The notes: generated by a model from the letters alone, not told the origin. A DNA stretch of 64,000 bases from UBA7398 sp964632545 (GCA_964632545.1 CAZWBQ010000007.1:1-64000), one strand, 5' to 3'; shown: positions 15,409 through 25,615, counted from the stretch's first letter. Numbers and translations are program-made.

Positions 15409-16423
15409 CAAAATCCATACCCCCTCAAAAGTCATACTTTTAGCGCTTTTTGCCGCAGCGCTCTTAGCTCCGCTTCCTTATGTCTTGATCGCGCCCAGCA
15501 TTCCGGATGATGTACTAGGTAAATTGATTTCAATCGATGGCGTACCAACTTTTCAAGATCGTGCAAAAGATAAAGCCATTAAAAGCCGACTTTTTATTAC
15601 TTCAGTTTTAGTTACCAACCCAAATTCTTATATTAGCGGTGGTGAAATTCTTTTAAATTGGGTTAGCGGAAGCGCTGCAGTATTGCCGCATAGCTCCATT
15701 TACCCGCCGCAAAAAACTGAAGCTCAAGTAAGTGCCGAAAATACTGCAGATATGAAGAATTCTCAGTTCGAGGCAACTGCGGCAGCTCTAAAATATCTTG
15801 GCTATAACTTAAAGAGCGCAGTTGAAATTACCGATGTTAAAACCGAATCGGATGCGTTTGAGAAGTTACTAAAATCAGATCGGATAGTCTCAGTTGCTGG
15901 AACTCGAATTACCAAAGCTTCTGATATTCGAGATGCTTTAAGAGCAAAGAAAGTCGGGGATTTAGTCGAAATTACAATTGCTCGGAAGAACTTAACTTTC
16001 TTAGTAAAATTGATGGCTAATACCGAAGGCGCACCAGTAATTGGCATTTTCGTAAATAATTCTTATGATTTTCCAATATCAGTTAAATTTAATTTAGAAC
16101 GAACCGGCGGGCCAAGCGGTGGCTTAATATTCTCCTTAGGAATCATCGAAAAGTTAACTCCAGAAGATTTACTGCATGGTCGGAAGGTTGCCGGTACTGG
16201 CACTATTGATGCCGCCGGGAATGTCGGACCAATTGGTGGTATTAATGAAAAATTAATTGGAGCAGCTAAAGCAGGTGCCACCATTTTTCTAGCCCCGGCA
16301 GCCAATTGCATTGATTTAACTCACATCCCAAAAGGGCTACAAGTTATTCCCGTAAAAACCTTAACTGAGGCCGTTTCCGCCTTACGAAATGAGAATCCGG
16401 CCACAATCTCGGGGTGCAAGTAG
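15374..16423 (+). CDS. PDZ plus Lon-type (S16) membrane-anchored protease
   Basis: A 349-residue YlbL-like protein. A membrane anchor lies at about 20-40, a PDZ-like region in the middle (DRIVSVAGTRITKASDIRD), and a C-terminal Lon proteolytic domain with the catalytic Ser in TGGPSGGL near 248 and the Lys in GGINEKLIGA near 292. No ATPase domain is present, as is usual for this family. The active domain should face outward. The gene overlaps the small membrane protein before it and is followed by a UPF0182 protein, the same order as in mycobacteria from memory. The ATG at 15374 is chosen because it leaves the anchor intact. Confidence 0.85.
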   Translation: MRIRVPITPLVNKIHTPSKVILLALFAAALLAPLPYVLIAPSIPDDVLGKLISIDGVPTFQDRAKDKAIKSRLFITSVLVTNPNSYISGGEILLNWVSGSAAVLPHSSIYPPQKTEAQVSAENTADMKNSQFEATAAALKYLGYNLKSAVEITDVKTESDAFEKLLKSDRIVSVAGTRITKASDIRDALRAKKVGDLVEITIARKNLTFLVKLMANTEGAPVIGIFVNNSYDFPISVKFNLERTGGPSGGLIFSLGIIEKLTPEDLLHGRKVAGTGTIDAAGNVGPIGGINEKLIGAAKAGATIFLAPAANCIDLTHIPKGLQVIPVKTLTEAVSALRNENPATISGCK

Positions 16424-16449
16424 TTAAAAGTAATGACTAAAGTAGCGCT

Positions 16450-19323
16450 ATGACCTTTGGTGAATTCGCAAATAATCCGTTCCGTAACTTACGTCCAAAA
16501 AATCGCAAAGTTGGACCGCTAGCCATCACCTTCATTGTGCTTGCAGTAGTTTCGGTGGTCCTAATTAGTCTGAGCGGATTTTATGCAGATCTGCTTTGGT
16601 TCCGTTCGGTTAGTTTTACAAAAGTCTGGAGCACAATTCTCTTTACTAAAATTGAGCTCTTTATTATTTTCGGATTAGCTACCTCATTAGTAATTTCAAG
16701 CAATATTTTTATTGCATATAAAAAGCGGCCTATTTATGTGCCACTTACTGTTGAAGCTGACAATTTAGAACGTTATCGCGCACAGATTGAACCAATCCGC
16801 CGAATCAGCATCATTGGAATTGCAATTGCGCTATTTTATTTTGCTGGATCAGCTGGCACGCGACTCTGGGAAATTTGGATGCTGTTTAAGAACTCAACTC
16901 CATTTGGAGTAAAAGATCCGCAATTTAATATGGATATTTCTTTCTTTGCTTTCAAATTACCGTTCTGGCAAGCAATTATTGGCTGGGCCACTTCAACTTT
17001 AGTTTTATCTTTGATTGCCTCAACGATTGTTCATTATTTGTATAGTGGAATTCGCCCGCAAGTTCGCGAAGACCGAACCACAGTTGCCGCAAGAGTCCAG
17101 CTATCGGTTTTGCTTGGCGTTTTAGTTCTAGTGAAAGCTGCCGCGTATTGGTTAGATCGATATGCGTTGGCGTTAAAAGATGGAAAGTTGATTACCGGAC
17201 TTACATACACTGACGTGAATGCTGTTTTGCCGGCGAAAGCAATTTTGGCTGGAATTGCAGTTATCTGCTCACTTCTATTCTTTGCCAACATTATTCGACG
17301 CTCTTGGGTCTTGCCTGCTGCAGGCGTTGCGCTACTTGGAATATCTTCGCTACTTATAAGCGGCATCTACCCAAGCGTAATTCAGCAATTTCAAGTAAAA
17401 CCAAGCGAATCTTCCAAAGAAGAGCCATATATTCAACGAAATATTGATGCGACAAGAGCTGCTTACGGATTAACCAATATTGATATGCAAGATTACCAAG
17501 CCACAATTTCAACAACAGCCGGCCAATTAGCAAACGATGCCGCGACGATTTCTAACATTCGATTAATGGATCCCAACGTGCTTTCGGCAACATTCCGCCA
17601 ACTGCAACAGATTAAGCCCTATTACACATTTGGTGAATCTTTAGATATTGATCGCTACAAAATTAATGGCGTGACTCGCGATGCTGTTGTAGCGGTCCGC
17701 GAATTAAATATTGCAGGAAACCCACAACGAAACTGGATTAATGATCACTTGGTTTATACCCATGGATTTGGATTCGTTGGCGCATATGGAAACTCTGTTG
17801 ATGCTGATGGAAAACCTAATTTTATAATTGGCGACATTCCGCCAACTAAAGCGTTAGGTGATTTTGAGCCAAGAATTTATTTTGGTGAAAATGTGCCAGA
17901 TTATTCAATTATTGGTGGAGCTACTGGTGGCACAAAAGTTGAGTTTGATTTTCCAGATGATAAATCTGCAAATGGTCAAACAAATTACACCTACAGTGGC
18001 AAAGGTGGCGTTCCAATGGGATCGCTATTTACAAGATTGCTATTTGCGATTAAATACCAAGAACAGCGAATTGTTCTCTCTAGTTTGATTAACTCAAGCT
18101 CGAAGATTCTCTTCGAGCGAAACCCGCGCGACCGCGTTGCAAAAGTTGCACCTTGGTTGACTCTTGATGGTGATCCATATCCTGCCGTAATTGATGGCAA
18201 AGTCATTTGGATTATCGACGGTTACACAACAAGTGCTGGATATCCGTACGCAAAGAAAACTTCACTCTCTGGCTCAACTGCCGATGCGCTTACTGTTAAT
18301 TCAACTTCGATTACTGCGCAATCGAATACTTCAGTTAACTACATTCGTAACTCCGTAAAAGCTACGGTTGACGCTTACGATGGCACAGTTTCTATTTACC
18401 AATGGGATGAAAAGGATCCAGTTCTAGCAACTTGGAGTAAAGCATTTCCAGGCGTGGTCCAGCCAAAGAGCGCAATCTCAGATTCTTTAATGAGTCATAT
18501 CCGTTACCCAGAAGATATCTTCCGGGTCCAACGCGATATTTTAAGTTCGTACCATGTACAAACTGCAAACGCATTTTACGGTGGCCAAGATTTCTGGCGC
18601 GTACCTCGTGATCCTTCTACTTTTGGATCTAATGCAAGTGCTCAACCACCTTATTACTACACGCTTGAAATGCCTGGCGCTAAGAAACCAGCATTCTCAC
18701 TTACTACGCCATTTGTTCCGCGCGGTGGCCGAGAAAACTTATCTGCGTTCGCAGTTGTGAACTCTGATCCTGGTCCAGATTACGGAAAAATTACAGTTCT
18801 ACAATTACCGCGCTCGACAAACATTGCCGGGCCATCACAAGTTGCTTCTAATTTTGAAGCAAAACCTGAAGTAGCGACAGCGCTTTCATTGTTACGCCAA
18901 GGTGGGTCGGATGTTGTACTTGGTAACTTACTAACGTTGCCAGTTGGCAGCGGCTTACTTTATGTACAACCGGTTTATGTTCGCGCAACTGCTAACGCAT
19001 CGGCTTATCCATTACTCCAAAAGATTTTAGTTTCTTTTGGAGATCAAATTGGATTTGATAGTTCGTTACAAGGCGCGCTTGATCAAGTATTTGCGGGTAA
19101 CTCTGGAACTAAAATTGGGAGTCTGCCAACCTCAAATGGTTCAAGTACTACTTCTAATTCATCAGCATCGAATAAAGCACTTGCATCGGCGCTAGCTAGC
19201 GCACAATCTGCTCTCGCAGATTCACAAATGGCGTTAAAAAACGGAGACTTTGCTGCTTATGGAAAAGCACAAGATCGTTTGAAAGCCGCAATTGCAGCAG
19301 CGATTTCCGCACAGCGCGGTTAA
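16450..19323 (+). CDS. UPF0182 family large membrane protein
   Basis: A 957-residue protein with about seven hydrophobic helices in the first 330 residues (for example LAITFIVLAVVSVVLISLSG, then ASTIVHYLYSG) and a long extracytoplasmic region with family motifs FWRVPRDP and PFVPRGGREN. The C-terminal ~80 residues are Ser/Ala-rich and end in a helical SALASAQSALADSQMALKNGD stretch. UPF0182 proteins are near-universal in actinobacteria but have no agreed function. ATG 16450 follows TAAAGT by six bases, consistent with leaderless transcription. It follows the PDZ protease gene by 26 bases, but the promoter-like hexamer means it may also be transcribed alone. Confidence 0.87.
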   Translation: MTFGEFANNPFRNLRPKNRKVGPLAITFIVLAVVSVVLISLSGFYADLLWFRSVSFTKVWSTILFTKIELFIIFGLATSLVISSNIFIAYKKRPIYVPLTVEADNLERYRAQIEPIRRISIIGIAIALFYFAGSAGTRLWEIWMLFKNSTPFGVKDPQFNMDISFFAFKLPFWQAIIGWATSTLVLSLIASTIVHYLYSGIRPQVREDRTTVAARVQLSVLLGVLVLVKAAAYWLDRYALALKDGKLITGLTYTDVNAVLPAKAILAGIAVICSLLFFANIIRRSWVLPAAGVALLGISSLLISGIYPSVIQQFQVKPSESSKEEPYIQRNIDATRAAYGLTNIDMQDYQATISTTAGQLANDAATISNIRLMDPNVLSATFRQLQQIKPYYTFGESLDIDRYKINGVTRDAVVAVRELNIAGNPQRNWINDHLVYTHGFGFVGAYGNSVDADGKPNFIIGDIPPTKALGDFEPRIYFGENVPDYSIIGGATGGTKVEFDFPDDKSANGQTNYTYSGKGGVPMGSLFTRLLFAIKYQEQRIVLSSLINSSSKILFERNPRDRVAKVAPWLTLDGDPYPAVIDGKVIWIIDGYTTSAGYPYAKKTSLSGSTADALTVNSTSITAQSNTSVNYIRNSVKATVDAYDGTVSIYQWDEKDPVLATWSKAFPGVVQPKSAISDSLMSHIRYPEDIFRVQRDILSSYHVQTANAFYGGQDFWRVPRDPSTFGSNASAQPPYYYTLEMPGAKKPAFSLTTPFVPRGGRENLSAFAVVNSDPGPDYGKITVLQLPRSTNIAGPSQVASNFEAKPEVATALSLLRQGGSDVVLGNLLTLPVGSGLLYVQPVYVRATANASAYPLLQKILVSFGDQIGFDSSLQGALDQVFAGNSGTKIGSLPTSNGSSTTSNSSASNKALASALASAQSALADSQMALKNGDFAAYGKAQDRLKAAIAAAISAQRG

Positions 19324-19385
19324 TTTCTGTAAAGCGAGAGCAAATTTCCCAATAGCGCATTCGCCCAATAAGATTGGCGAACCGA

Positions 19386-19462
<77 letters not shown>

Positions 19463-19467
19463 ATTTC

Positions 19468-21717
19468 TTACTTACTTTGTCGTACCTTGATTCGCAGTGA
19501 ATTTAAGACCACAAACAAACTTGATCCAGCCATAGCGCCACCGGCGTACATTGGATCTAATAAACCAAGCGCCGCAATCGGAATTCCGAAAGCGTTGTAA
19601 GCAAATGCCCAAAGTAAATTTCCGCGAATTGTTCCGAGGGTTCGCTTAGCAAGTTTTATTGCATCTAGCGCTGCAAAGAGTGTTGGTCGAAGGAGAGTGA
19701 TATCGGCGCTGGAAATTGCAGTATCTGTTCCGGTTCCCATTGCCATACTCAAATCTGATTCTACAAGCGCAGCCGCATCATTAATTCCATCACCGAGCAT
19801 TAATACTTTCTTGCCTTCACTTCGTAATTTTCTAATTAATAAAACTTTATCTTCTGGGGTTGCCTCCGATATTACTCTTTCGGATGCAATCCCAACTTGG
19901 TTTGCAATTTCAATGGCAGCGCTTCGATGATCTCCAGTAATTAACCAGAGTTCCATTGCGGCATCTTTTAGCGCTGTTATAGATCGCGCAGCATCTGGCT
20001 TAATTGTGTCTCCTACTTCAATTGCAGCAAGTGCAACACCATCAATAGCTACTACTGAAATAGAGTGGCCATTTACTTCGGCCCTAGTAATAGCATCCTG
20101 CAGTTCTTTTGGAAATGAGAACGTTGCTTTCAATATTGATGCTGGTGTACCAATCAAAACTGGCAGATCAAGAGCGCCGATTTTTACTCGAGCAGCAGCG
20201 CCTTGACCAGAAGTTTGCGAGTAATCTGTAAGAGAACTTTTTACAACACCTTGGCCAAGTAAGTATTTAGTAATAGCGCGAGCGACCGGATGAGTGTTAT
20301 CAGCTTCAACGGTATGTATCGCGGTAAGAAGTTCGGATAGTGAAATCTTAAGCGCAGAGTTGGCAGTAAAAGTTAAATCAATAACCTGCATTTCACCCAC
20401 AGTGAGCGTTCCAGTTTTATCGAAAACAACGGTGTTAACCTGGCGCGCAATCTCTAGTGAACTAGTTTTTCGGAGCACAATTCCTTGTTGAGCTCCGCGT
20501 CCAGTTGCGACCAATAACGCAACCGGGGTTGCTAATCCGAGCGCGCATGGACAAGCAATAACTAGAACTGCTACTGCGGCTGCGATTGAAATTTGTAACG
20601 AGTGCTCAGTGAAATACCAACCTGCAAATGTTCCAATAGCAATTAGTAATACAACGGGTACAAAAATTGCACTGATTCGGTCCACGGTTTTCTGGATTGG
20701 AGCTTTCTCAGTTTGCGCAGTAAGGACCATTGAAGTAATTCGAGAAAGTTCGGTATCACGACCAACTCGTTGCGCTTGAATTATTAACCGACCATTTGAA
20801 TTTATGGCACCACCAATGACAAGCGAACCAGGCTTCACATCAATTGGGAGCGATTCCCCAGATATAAGTGAGTTATCAACGCTGCTCTCACCAGAAATTA
20901 CTATGCCATCAGTTGGAATTCGATCACCAGGTTTAACAATGCAATGATCGCCAACTTCTAAAGACTGAATTGGCGCTACAACTTCTTCGCTTCCACGCAA
21001 GATTGTTACTTCTTTAGTATGAATTGCTAATAAATTCGCCAGCGCTGATCCCGCGCGGCGTTTAGCTTTGCTCTCTAAAAATCTTCCTAAAACTATAAAG
21101 AAAATAACAGCGGCGGCAACTTCAGTATAAATATCGCCAGCACCAGTTGCGTTCGCATAAATTGACCATGAGAAAGCCGAGAGCGAGCCAAGCGAAATTA
21201 AAGTATCCATGGTCGGGTGTGCAATATTTCGAAGCGCAGTTCTATGAATCGGAAATGCGATAATTAAAATTATTGGCGTTGTAATTGCGATTGACAACCA
21301 TCCAGTCGCAGAATAGAGCGGATGTGGCAACGCAAAGAAATCGAGCGCAGAAATTAATTTTGGTTCTAAGTAATGATGTGCAGTCATTGACATTGAAATC
21401 ACAATTACCGGGAGCGCTAAAATTGCAGCGAAGAATACTCGCCACCCCATTCGCCTTGAACTTGAAAAACTTTCGGTATCGTCAGTTAAAAGGGTGGCAG
21501 AGTAACCAGATTTCTTTATTGCTTCGATTAGAACGCTAGATTTATAGCCTTTTGGCGCCAAAATATGTGCTGATTCTGTTGCAAAATTAATGGTGGCAGA
21601 TACGCCTTCTAAATTGTTCAGCGATCTTTCAATAGTCGCAACGCAGGACGAACAAGTCATTCCTGCTACTTTTAGGTCGATTTGTTCACTTTTGCTGACA
21701 ATCTGCGAAGTGCTCAT
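19468..21717 (-). CDS. copA: Copper-exporting P1B-type ATPase
   Basis: A 749-residue heavy-metal ATPase. One N-terminal HMA domain has GMTCSSC (Cys22, Cys25); the transmembrane metal site is ACPCALG, the phosphorylation site DKTGTLT, the phosphatase motif near SGES, and the hinge GDGINDAAAL. CPC plus the HMA CXXC motif indicates Cu(I) export in the PIB-1 class. It ends five bases from the tRNA-fMet gene. Its ATG overlaps the stop of hisN by 4 bases, so it is the last gene of an aroA-rsgA-hisN-copA operon and has no separate copper-responsive promoter that I can see. Confidence 0.93.
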   Translation of the reverse strand: MSTSQIVSKSEQIDLKVAGMTCSSCVATIERSLNNLEGVSATINFATESAHILAPKGYKSSVLIEAIKKSGYSATLLTDDTESFSSSRRMGWRVFFAAILALPVIVISMSMTAHHYLEPKLISALDFFALPHPLYSATGWLSIAITTPIILIIAFPIHRTALRNIAHPTMDTLISLGSLSAFSWSIYANATGAGDIYTEVAAAVIFFIVLGRFLESKAKRRAGSALANLLAIHTKEVTILRGSEEVVAPIQSLEVGDHCIVKPGDRIPTDGIVISGESSVDNSLISGESLPIDVKPGSLVIGGAINSNGRLIIQAQRVGRDTELSRITSMVLTAQTEKAPIQKTVDRISAIFVPVVLLIAIGTFAGWYFTEHSLQISIAAAVAVLVIACPCALGLATPVALLVATGRGAQQGIVLRKTSSLEIARQVNTVVFDKTGTLTVGEMQVIDLTFTANSALKISLSELLTAIHTVEADNTHPVARAITKYLLGQGVVKSSLTDYSQTSGQGAAARVKIGALDLPVLIGTPASILKATFSFPKELQDAITRAEVNGHSISVVAIDGVALAAIEVGDTIKPDAARSITALKDAAMELWLITGDHRSAAIEIANQVGIASERVISEATPEDKVLLIRKLRSEGKKVLMLGDGINDAAALVESDLSMAMGTGTDTAISSADITLLRPTLFAALDAIKLAKRTLGTIRGNLLWAFAYNAFGIPIAALGLLDPMYAGGAMAGSSLFVVLNSLRIKVRQSK

Positions 21718-22523
21718 TTAATTTCATCCAAGAACTTTTGATGTAAGTGACCGTTACTTGATACGCCACTGTTTCCAAATACACCAGATCTGCCATCAAC
21801 TGAAGAAAATTTGCCACCAGCTTCGCGCACAATAATTTCAAGTGCAGCCATATCCCAGAGCGCTAATTTAGGTTCGACTGCGATATCTACTGCGCCTTCA
21901 GCAACCAACATGTGGGACCAAAAATCGCCATATGCTCGAACCCGCCATACTTTTTTTAGGAGTGTTAAGAATTTTTCTAAGCGATTACCCCATCCAGTTA
22001 AGTCCGAGAATGAAATTGAAGCATCTTCTAAATTCGTAACTTTAGAAACGTTAATTTTTGTGGCTAGGTCTTTATTTATCGATAAGAAAGCGCCGCTACC
22101 TTTTGCGCCATGCCACCTACGAAAGAGTGCAGGTGAGCTAACTACACCAATAACCACTTCACCATTTTCTACTAGGCCAATCAAAGTTGCCCAAGTTGGA
22201 ATCCCACGCATGAAATTCTTAGTGCCATCAATTGGATCTATTACCCAATAACGAATTGGTTTCTCATCACTACCACCGAATTCTTCACCAATAACATGAT
22301 CACCTGGATGGGCACTTTTAATTAATGCTCTTATTTTTTCTTCTGCTGCTTTATCTGCATCTGTAACTGGAGTGTTATCTGGTTTAGTTGTAATTATTAA
22401 ATCAAGTGCATTAAACCTTGCTAAGGTGATTTGGTCAGCCGCATCTGCTAATTGATGAGCTAGCGCAAGATCGGCTGCGTAGGTGTTACTTTGATTAGTA
22501 TTGGTAGACATTGTGGCGCTCAC
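21714..22523 (-). CDS. hisN: Histidinol-phosphatase, inositol monophosphatase-like
   Basis: A 269-residue Mg-dependent phosphatase of the inositol monophosphatase fold, with GEEFGG, the metal and phosphate motif WVIDPIDGTKNF, and WDMAALEIIVREAGG near the end. Position directly after aroA and rsgA matches the actinobacterial histidinol-phosphatase HisN rather than a generic IMPase; the reaction would be the penultimate step of histidine synthesis. The GTG at 22523 begins one base after the rsgA stop; ATG 22511 is an alternative start. The stop overlaps copA by 4 bases. Confidence 0.83.
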   Translation of the reverse strand: MSATMSTNTNQSNTYAADLALAHQLADAADQITLARFNALDLIITTKPDNTPVTDADKAAEEKIRALIKSAHPGDHVIGEEFGGSDEKPIRYWVIDPIDGTKNFMRGIPTWATLIGLVENGEVVIGVVSSPALFRRWHGAKGSGAFLSINKDLATKINVSKVTNLEDASISFSDLTGWGNRLEKFLTLLKKVWRVRAYGDFWSHMLVAEGAVDIAVEPKLALWDMAALEIIVREAGGKFSSVDGRSGVFGNSGVSSNGHLHQKFLDEIK

Positions 22524-22524
22524 T

Positions 22525-23508
22525 TTACTCGTCAGAGTTAAGCAAGCCTCGCAGGCTTTTTACGCGGTCCTTGCGAGCGATATCACTGCCAGCCCAAGCG
22601 TCTAATTCGCAGCCAACTTCATCATGGGAACAATTTTTGGCGCATTTATTAATAACATCTGCAAAATCCGAGAATGACCCAATGACGCGGTGACGATCGA
22701 TATGTTTAAGTCCAAAAGAACGTACCCCAGGAGTATCGATAATCCACCCCGAGTTTGTTTGAGTATCAATATCAGGCAATTTCAAAGCTACTGCGCTAGA
22801 AGATGTATGTCGGCCACGTCCAGTTACATCATTAACGTTGCCAACCGCGCGGACATCAGTCTCCAACAACGCATTTACCAATGTAGATTTTCCAACTCCA
22901 GAATGACCAATTAATACCGAAGTTTTATTACGAAGCATTTCTTTAATCGGCGCTAAATCAGCGCCACGTTTGGTTTTAAGGGTTTGCACACCGAGAGTTA
23001 AATATGGTTTTAAGAATTCACTTGCATCCGCAAGATCGCTCTTAGTAATAAGAATTATCGGTTCGATACCTTGGTCGAATGCCACAACTAAACAGCGATC
23101 TATCAGACCGCTTCGTGGTTCTGGGTTAGCAGCTGCAATCACAATTACCATCTGATCTACGTTGGCAACAATCATTCGTTCCAACGCACCAACGTCATCA
23201 ACAGTTCTAGTTAAGGAATTTGTCCGTTCGTATACCGAAACAATGCGCGATAGTGAACCTTCATTTCCGGAGGTATCGCCGACTAGCGCTACATGATCAC
23301 CAACTACAACTGAATTTTTACCTAGTTCGCGCGCTTTCATGGCATTTACCAAAACGCCGTTCTCAGTCACACAACTAGTTCGACCACGATCAACTTGAAT
23401 TACAAATCCGCGAATCGCGTTGCTATGAGACGGTCGATCTTTACTGCGCGGCCGAGTTGAGCGCGCTGGCCTAACTTTCGCATCGGATTCATCGTATTTA
23501 CGCGCCAC
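22525..23508 (-). CDS. rsgA: Ribosome small subunit assembly GTPase RsgA
   Basis: A 327-residue circularly permuted GTPase: an N-terminal OB-like region, then G4 (TKSD), then the Walker A GHSGVGKSTL, then G3 (DTPGV), and a C-terminal zinc region with CAKNCSH and a further Cys. RsgA acts late in 30S maturation and in RbfA release. The GTG start at 23508 shares one base with the aroA stop (TAGTG), so translation is coupled. It is followed at once by hisN. Confidence 0.92.
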   Translation of the reverse strand: MARKYDESDAKVRPARSTRPRSKDRPSHSNAIRGFVIQVDRGRTSCVTENGVLVNAMKARELGKNSVVVGDHVALVGDTSGNEGSLSRIVSVYERTNSLTRTVDDVGALERMIVANVDQMVIVIAAANPEPRSGLIDRCLVVAFDQGIEPIILITKSDLADASEFLKPYLTLGVQTLKTKRGADLAPIKEMLRNKTSVLIGHSGVGKSTLVNALLETDVRAVGNVNDVTGRGRHTSSSAVALKLPDIDTQTNSGWIIDTPGVRSFGLKHIDRHRVIGSFSDFADVINKCAKNCSHDEVGCELDAWAGSDIARKDRVKSLRGLLNSDE

Positions 23509-24800
23509 TAATTAACCAAACTTTTCCATAGTCCAGAAAAATCTGGAATTGTTTTTCTAGTTGTTTCAATATTTTCAACCGCTACACCTTCAGTAATTAG
23601 GCCAATTACTGCGCCAGTAGTCGCTAATCGATGATCTTCATATGTATGGAAGATTCCGCCATGTAGCGGCGCCGGCGTTATATGTAGCGCGCTTTCTTCT
23701 TCTCTAACATTTCCGCCAAGTGCTGTGATTTCACGAGCTAACGCAGCTAATCGATCCGTTTCGTGTAGCCGCAAATGTCCTATGCCGCGCAGTGATGATG
23801 GTGAATCGGCCAACGCAGCGAGCGCCGCGATTGCCGGCGTAAGTTCACCAACATCATGTAGATCTATATCAATGCCTTTTATACTCCCAGTTCCAGTTAG
23901 TTTTAGGTCTTGGTTGGCACCATTTTCCACAAATTCAATTCTTGCTCCCATCGCGCTTAATATTTCGCGAAGTTGATCACCAGGTTGGGTTGTAACTTTT
24001 GGCCAATCTGCAATTGTGATTGTGCCACCACAAACCATCGCAATCGATAAAAATGGCGCGGCGTTAGATAAATCAGGTTCGATTGTTAAATCTTTTCCAA
24101 GAAGGGTGCCTGCTGCGACGCGCCATTCATTCTCACCAACTGTAACTTCTGCGCCAAAATCACGGAGCATTTGAATGGTCATTTCAATATGAGGTGCTGA
24201 TGGCAGTGATGACCCAATATGTTTTAAGGTAATTCCATTTCTAGTAGCTGGCGCAATTAGTAGCAGCGCGGAAACAAATTGGCTAGATGCACTTGCATCA
24301 ATTTCAACTACGCCACCACGAAGCGAACCGCTGCCATTAATTGTTAGCGGCAAGCTATAGCGATTACCGTGTTCAATTGTCACGCCTAAACTTTCTAAAG
24401 CCTTGATTACCGGCGCGAGCGGACGTTCGTGCGACCTTGGGTCACCATCAAAATGAACTAAACCTTGAGCAAGGGCAGCAACTGGTGGTAGAAAGCGCAT
24501 TACGGTTCCGGCATTTCCAACTGCAATCGAAGCCGGCCCCATTAATTTTTGCGGCGCTACCAATAATTCTGATTCGCCAGTAATTTCAGCACCAAGCGCG
24601 CGAAGTCCAGCGATCATTAATTCTGAATCACGCGAACGCAACGGCTTACCTAGCGTCGAAGGCGTTGTTGCGAGGGCAGCAAGTATTAGCGCGCGATTAG
24701 TTACTGATTTAGATCCTGGAATTTCTACTCTTGTGTTTATTGGTTTTACTCCGCGAAACGGTGCTAGCCATAAGGCTTGTGAATCGGAGTTAACCTGCAT
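23508..24800 (-). CDS. aroA: EPSP synthase (3-phosphoshikimate 1-carboxyvinyltransferase)
   Basis: A 430-residue EPSP synthase, the sixth step of the shikimate pathway. Seen are PGSKSVTNRALILAAL at the N terminus, NAGTVMRFLPP, the substrate-binding Ser-Ser-Gln (ASSQFVSALL) and the closing DHRLATTGAVIGL. NAGT-MRFLPP has Ala and Met at positions within the inhibitor-sensitive class loop, consistent with class I enzymes. It is the first gene of the aroA-rsgA-hisN-copA operon. ATG 24800 follows TAGGCT by six bases, so the operon mRNA may be leaderless. Confidence 0.94.
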   Translation of the reverse strand: MQVNSDSQALWLAPFRGVKPINTRVEIPGSKSVTNRALILAALATTPSTLGKPLRSRDSELMIAGLRALGAEITGESELLVAPQKLMGPASIAVGNAGTVMRFLPPVAALAQGLVHFDGDPRSHERPLAPVIKALESLGVTIEHGNRYSLPLTINGSGSLRGGVVEIDASASSQFVSALLLIAPATRNGITLKHIGSSLPSAPHIEMTIQMLRDFGAEVTVGENEWRVAAGTLLGKDLTIEPDLSNAAPFLSIAMVCGGTITIADWPKVTTQPGDQLREILSAMGARIEFVENGANQDLKLTGTGSIKGIDIDLHDVGELTPAIAALAALADSPSSLRGIGHLRLHETDRLAALAREITALGGNVREEESALHITPAPLHGGIFHTYEDHRLATTGAVIGLITEGVAVENIETTRKTIPDFSGLWKSLVN

Positions 24801-24863
24801 GTGCTAAGCCTACCCGTTGTATTGGTAGCGGCGATTTTCATTTTCGCAGGTATTCTCAAGGCT

Positions 24864-25589
24864 ATGTGTGGCAGATACGCATTGACGCAAAATGAGGCAG
24901 AACTTGTTGAGGAGTTTGCCATTACTGGAATTTCGCCAAACGTTGATCCGTTGCCAGTAAATTGGAATATTAAACCGACGGAAAAAATTTATATTATTCG
25001 CAATCTTGAAAATAACCGAGAACTTGCTACAACGTCTTGGGGAATTATTGCGCCGTGGAGTAAGAACGATGTTGATGCGCTGCGCAGTCAATCGCAAGCA
25101 ATAAACGCGCGCTCGGAATCAATTCATGAGAAACCAACTTTTAGGAGCGCCTTTAAATTACGAAGATGTTTAATTCCAGCAACTGGATATTACGAATGGG
25201 CTACCGAACTTGGGAAATATAAAACTAAGCAGCCGGTATTCATTTCAAATGAAAGCGGTAAGCCGTTAGCTTTTGCAGGAATTTTTGAAAAATGGATTTC
25301 ACCTAATGGTGAAATAAAAGAGAGCGCTGCAATTATCACTCGCGAGGCGGTAGCTGGGCTAGCTAAAGTGCATCATCGAATGCCGGTATTCTTGCCGAGA
25401 GATCGTTGGGAAAGTTGGCTTGATTACAAGAACAATGACATTGCAAAATTACGTTTACTGATGGAAGTTTCCGAACCTGCTGCTGGACTCAAGTTCTGGC
25501 CGGTATCTGATGCAGTGAATTCGATTAGAAATAATGGGGCGGATTTAATAAAAGAGATTGAGCTAGGCGAGCCGGAAACACTTTTTTAG
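24864..25589 (+). CDS. SRAP/YedK-type DNA-protein cross-link protease
   Basis: A 241-residue SOS-response-associated peptidase. Start chosen at ATG 24864 because the family needs the catalytic Cys2 exposed after Met removal: MCGRYALTQ; the open frame extends 21 codons upstream but that would bury Cys2. TATTCT lies 7 bases before the ATG. Other active-site motifs are NWNIKPTE, GYYEWAT (Glu) and HHRMPVFL (His). The protein caps abasic sites in single-stranded DNA by a covalent thiazolidine link and protects forks. Divergent from aroA by 63 bases. Confidence 0.92.
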   Translation: MCGRYALTQNEAELVEEFAITGISPNVDPLPVNWNIKPTEKIYIIRNLENNRELATTSWGIIAPWSKNDVDALRSQSQAINARSESIHEKPTFRSAFKLRRCLIPATGYYEWATELGKYKTKQPVFISNESGKPLAFAGIFEKWISPNGEIKESAAIITREAVAGLAKVHHRMPVFLPRDRWESWLDYKNNDIAKLRLLMEVSEPAAGLKFWPVSDAVNSIRNNGADLIKEIELGEPETLF

Positions 25590-25615
25590 GGAATAACTTC
25601 CACCAGTGCGTTGTT
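25589..25615 (+). promoter_or_regulatory. SigR-type promoter (GGGAAT-N18-GTT)
   Basis: GGGAAT at 25589-25594, an 18-base spacer and GTT at 25613-25615 match the consensus of SigR/SigH-dependent promoters (GGGAAT with GTT 18 bases on). It lies upstream of the sigR-like gene itself, so autoregulation in oxidative stress is likely. The GGGAAT overlaps the last base of the preceding stop codon. Confidence 0.75.
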
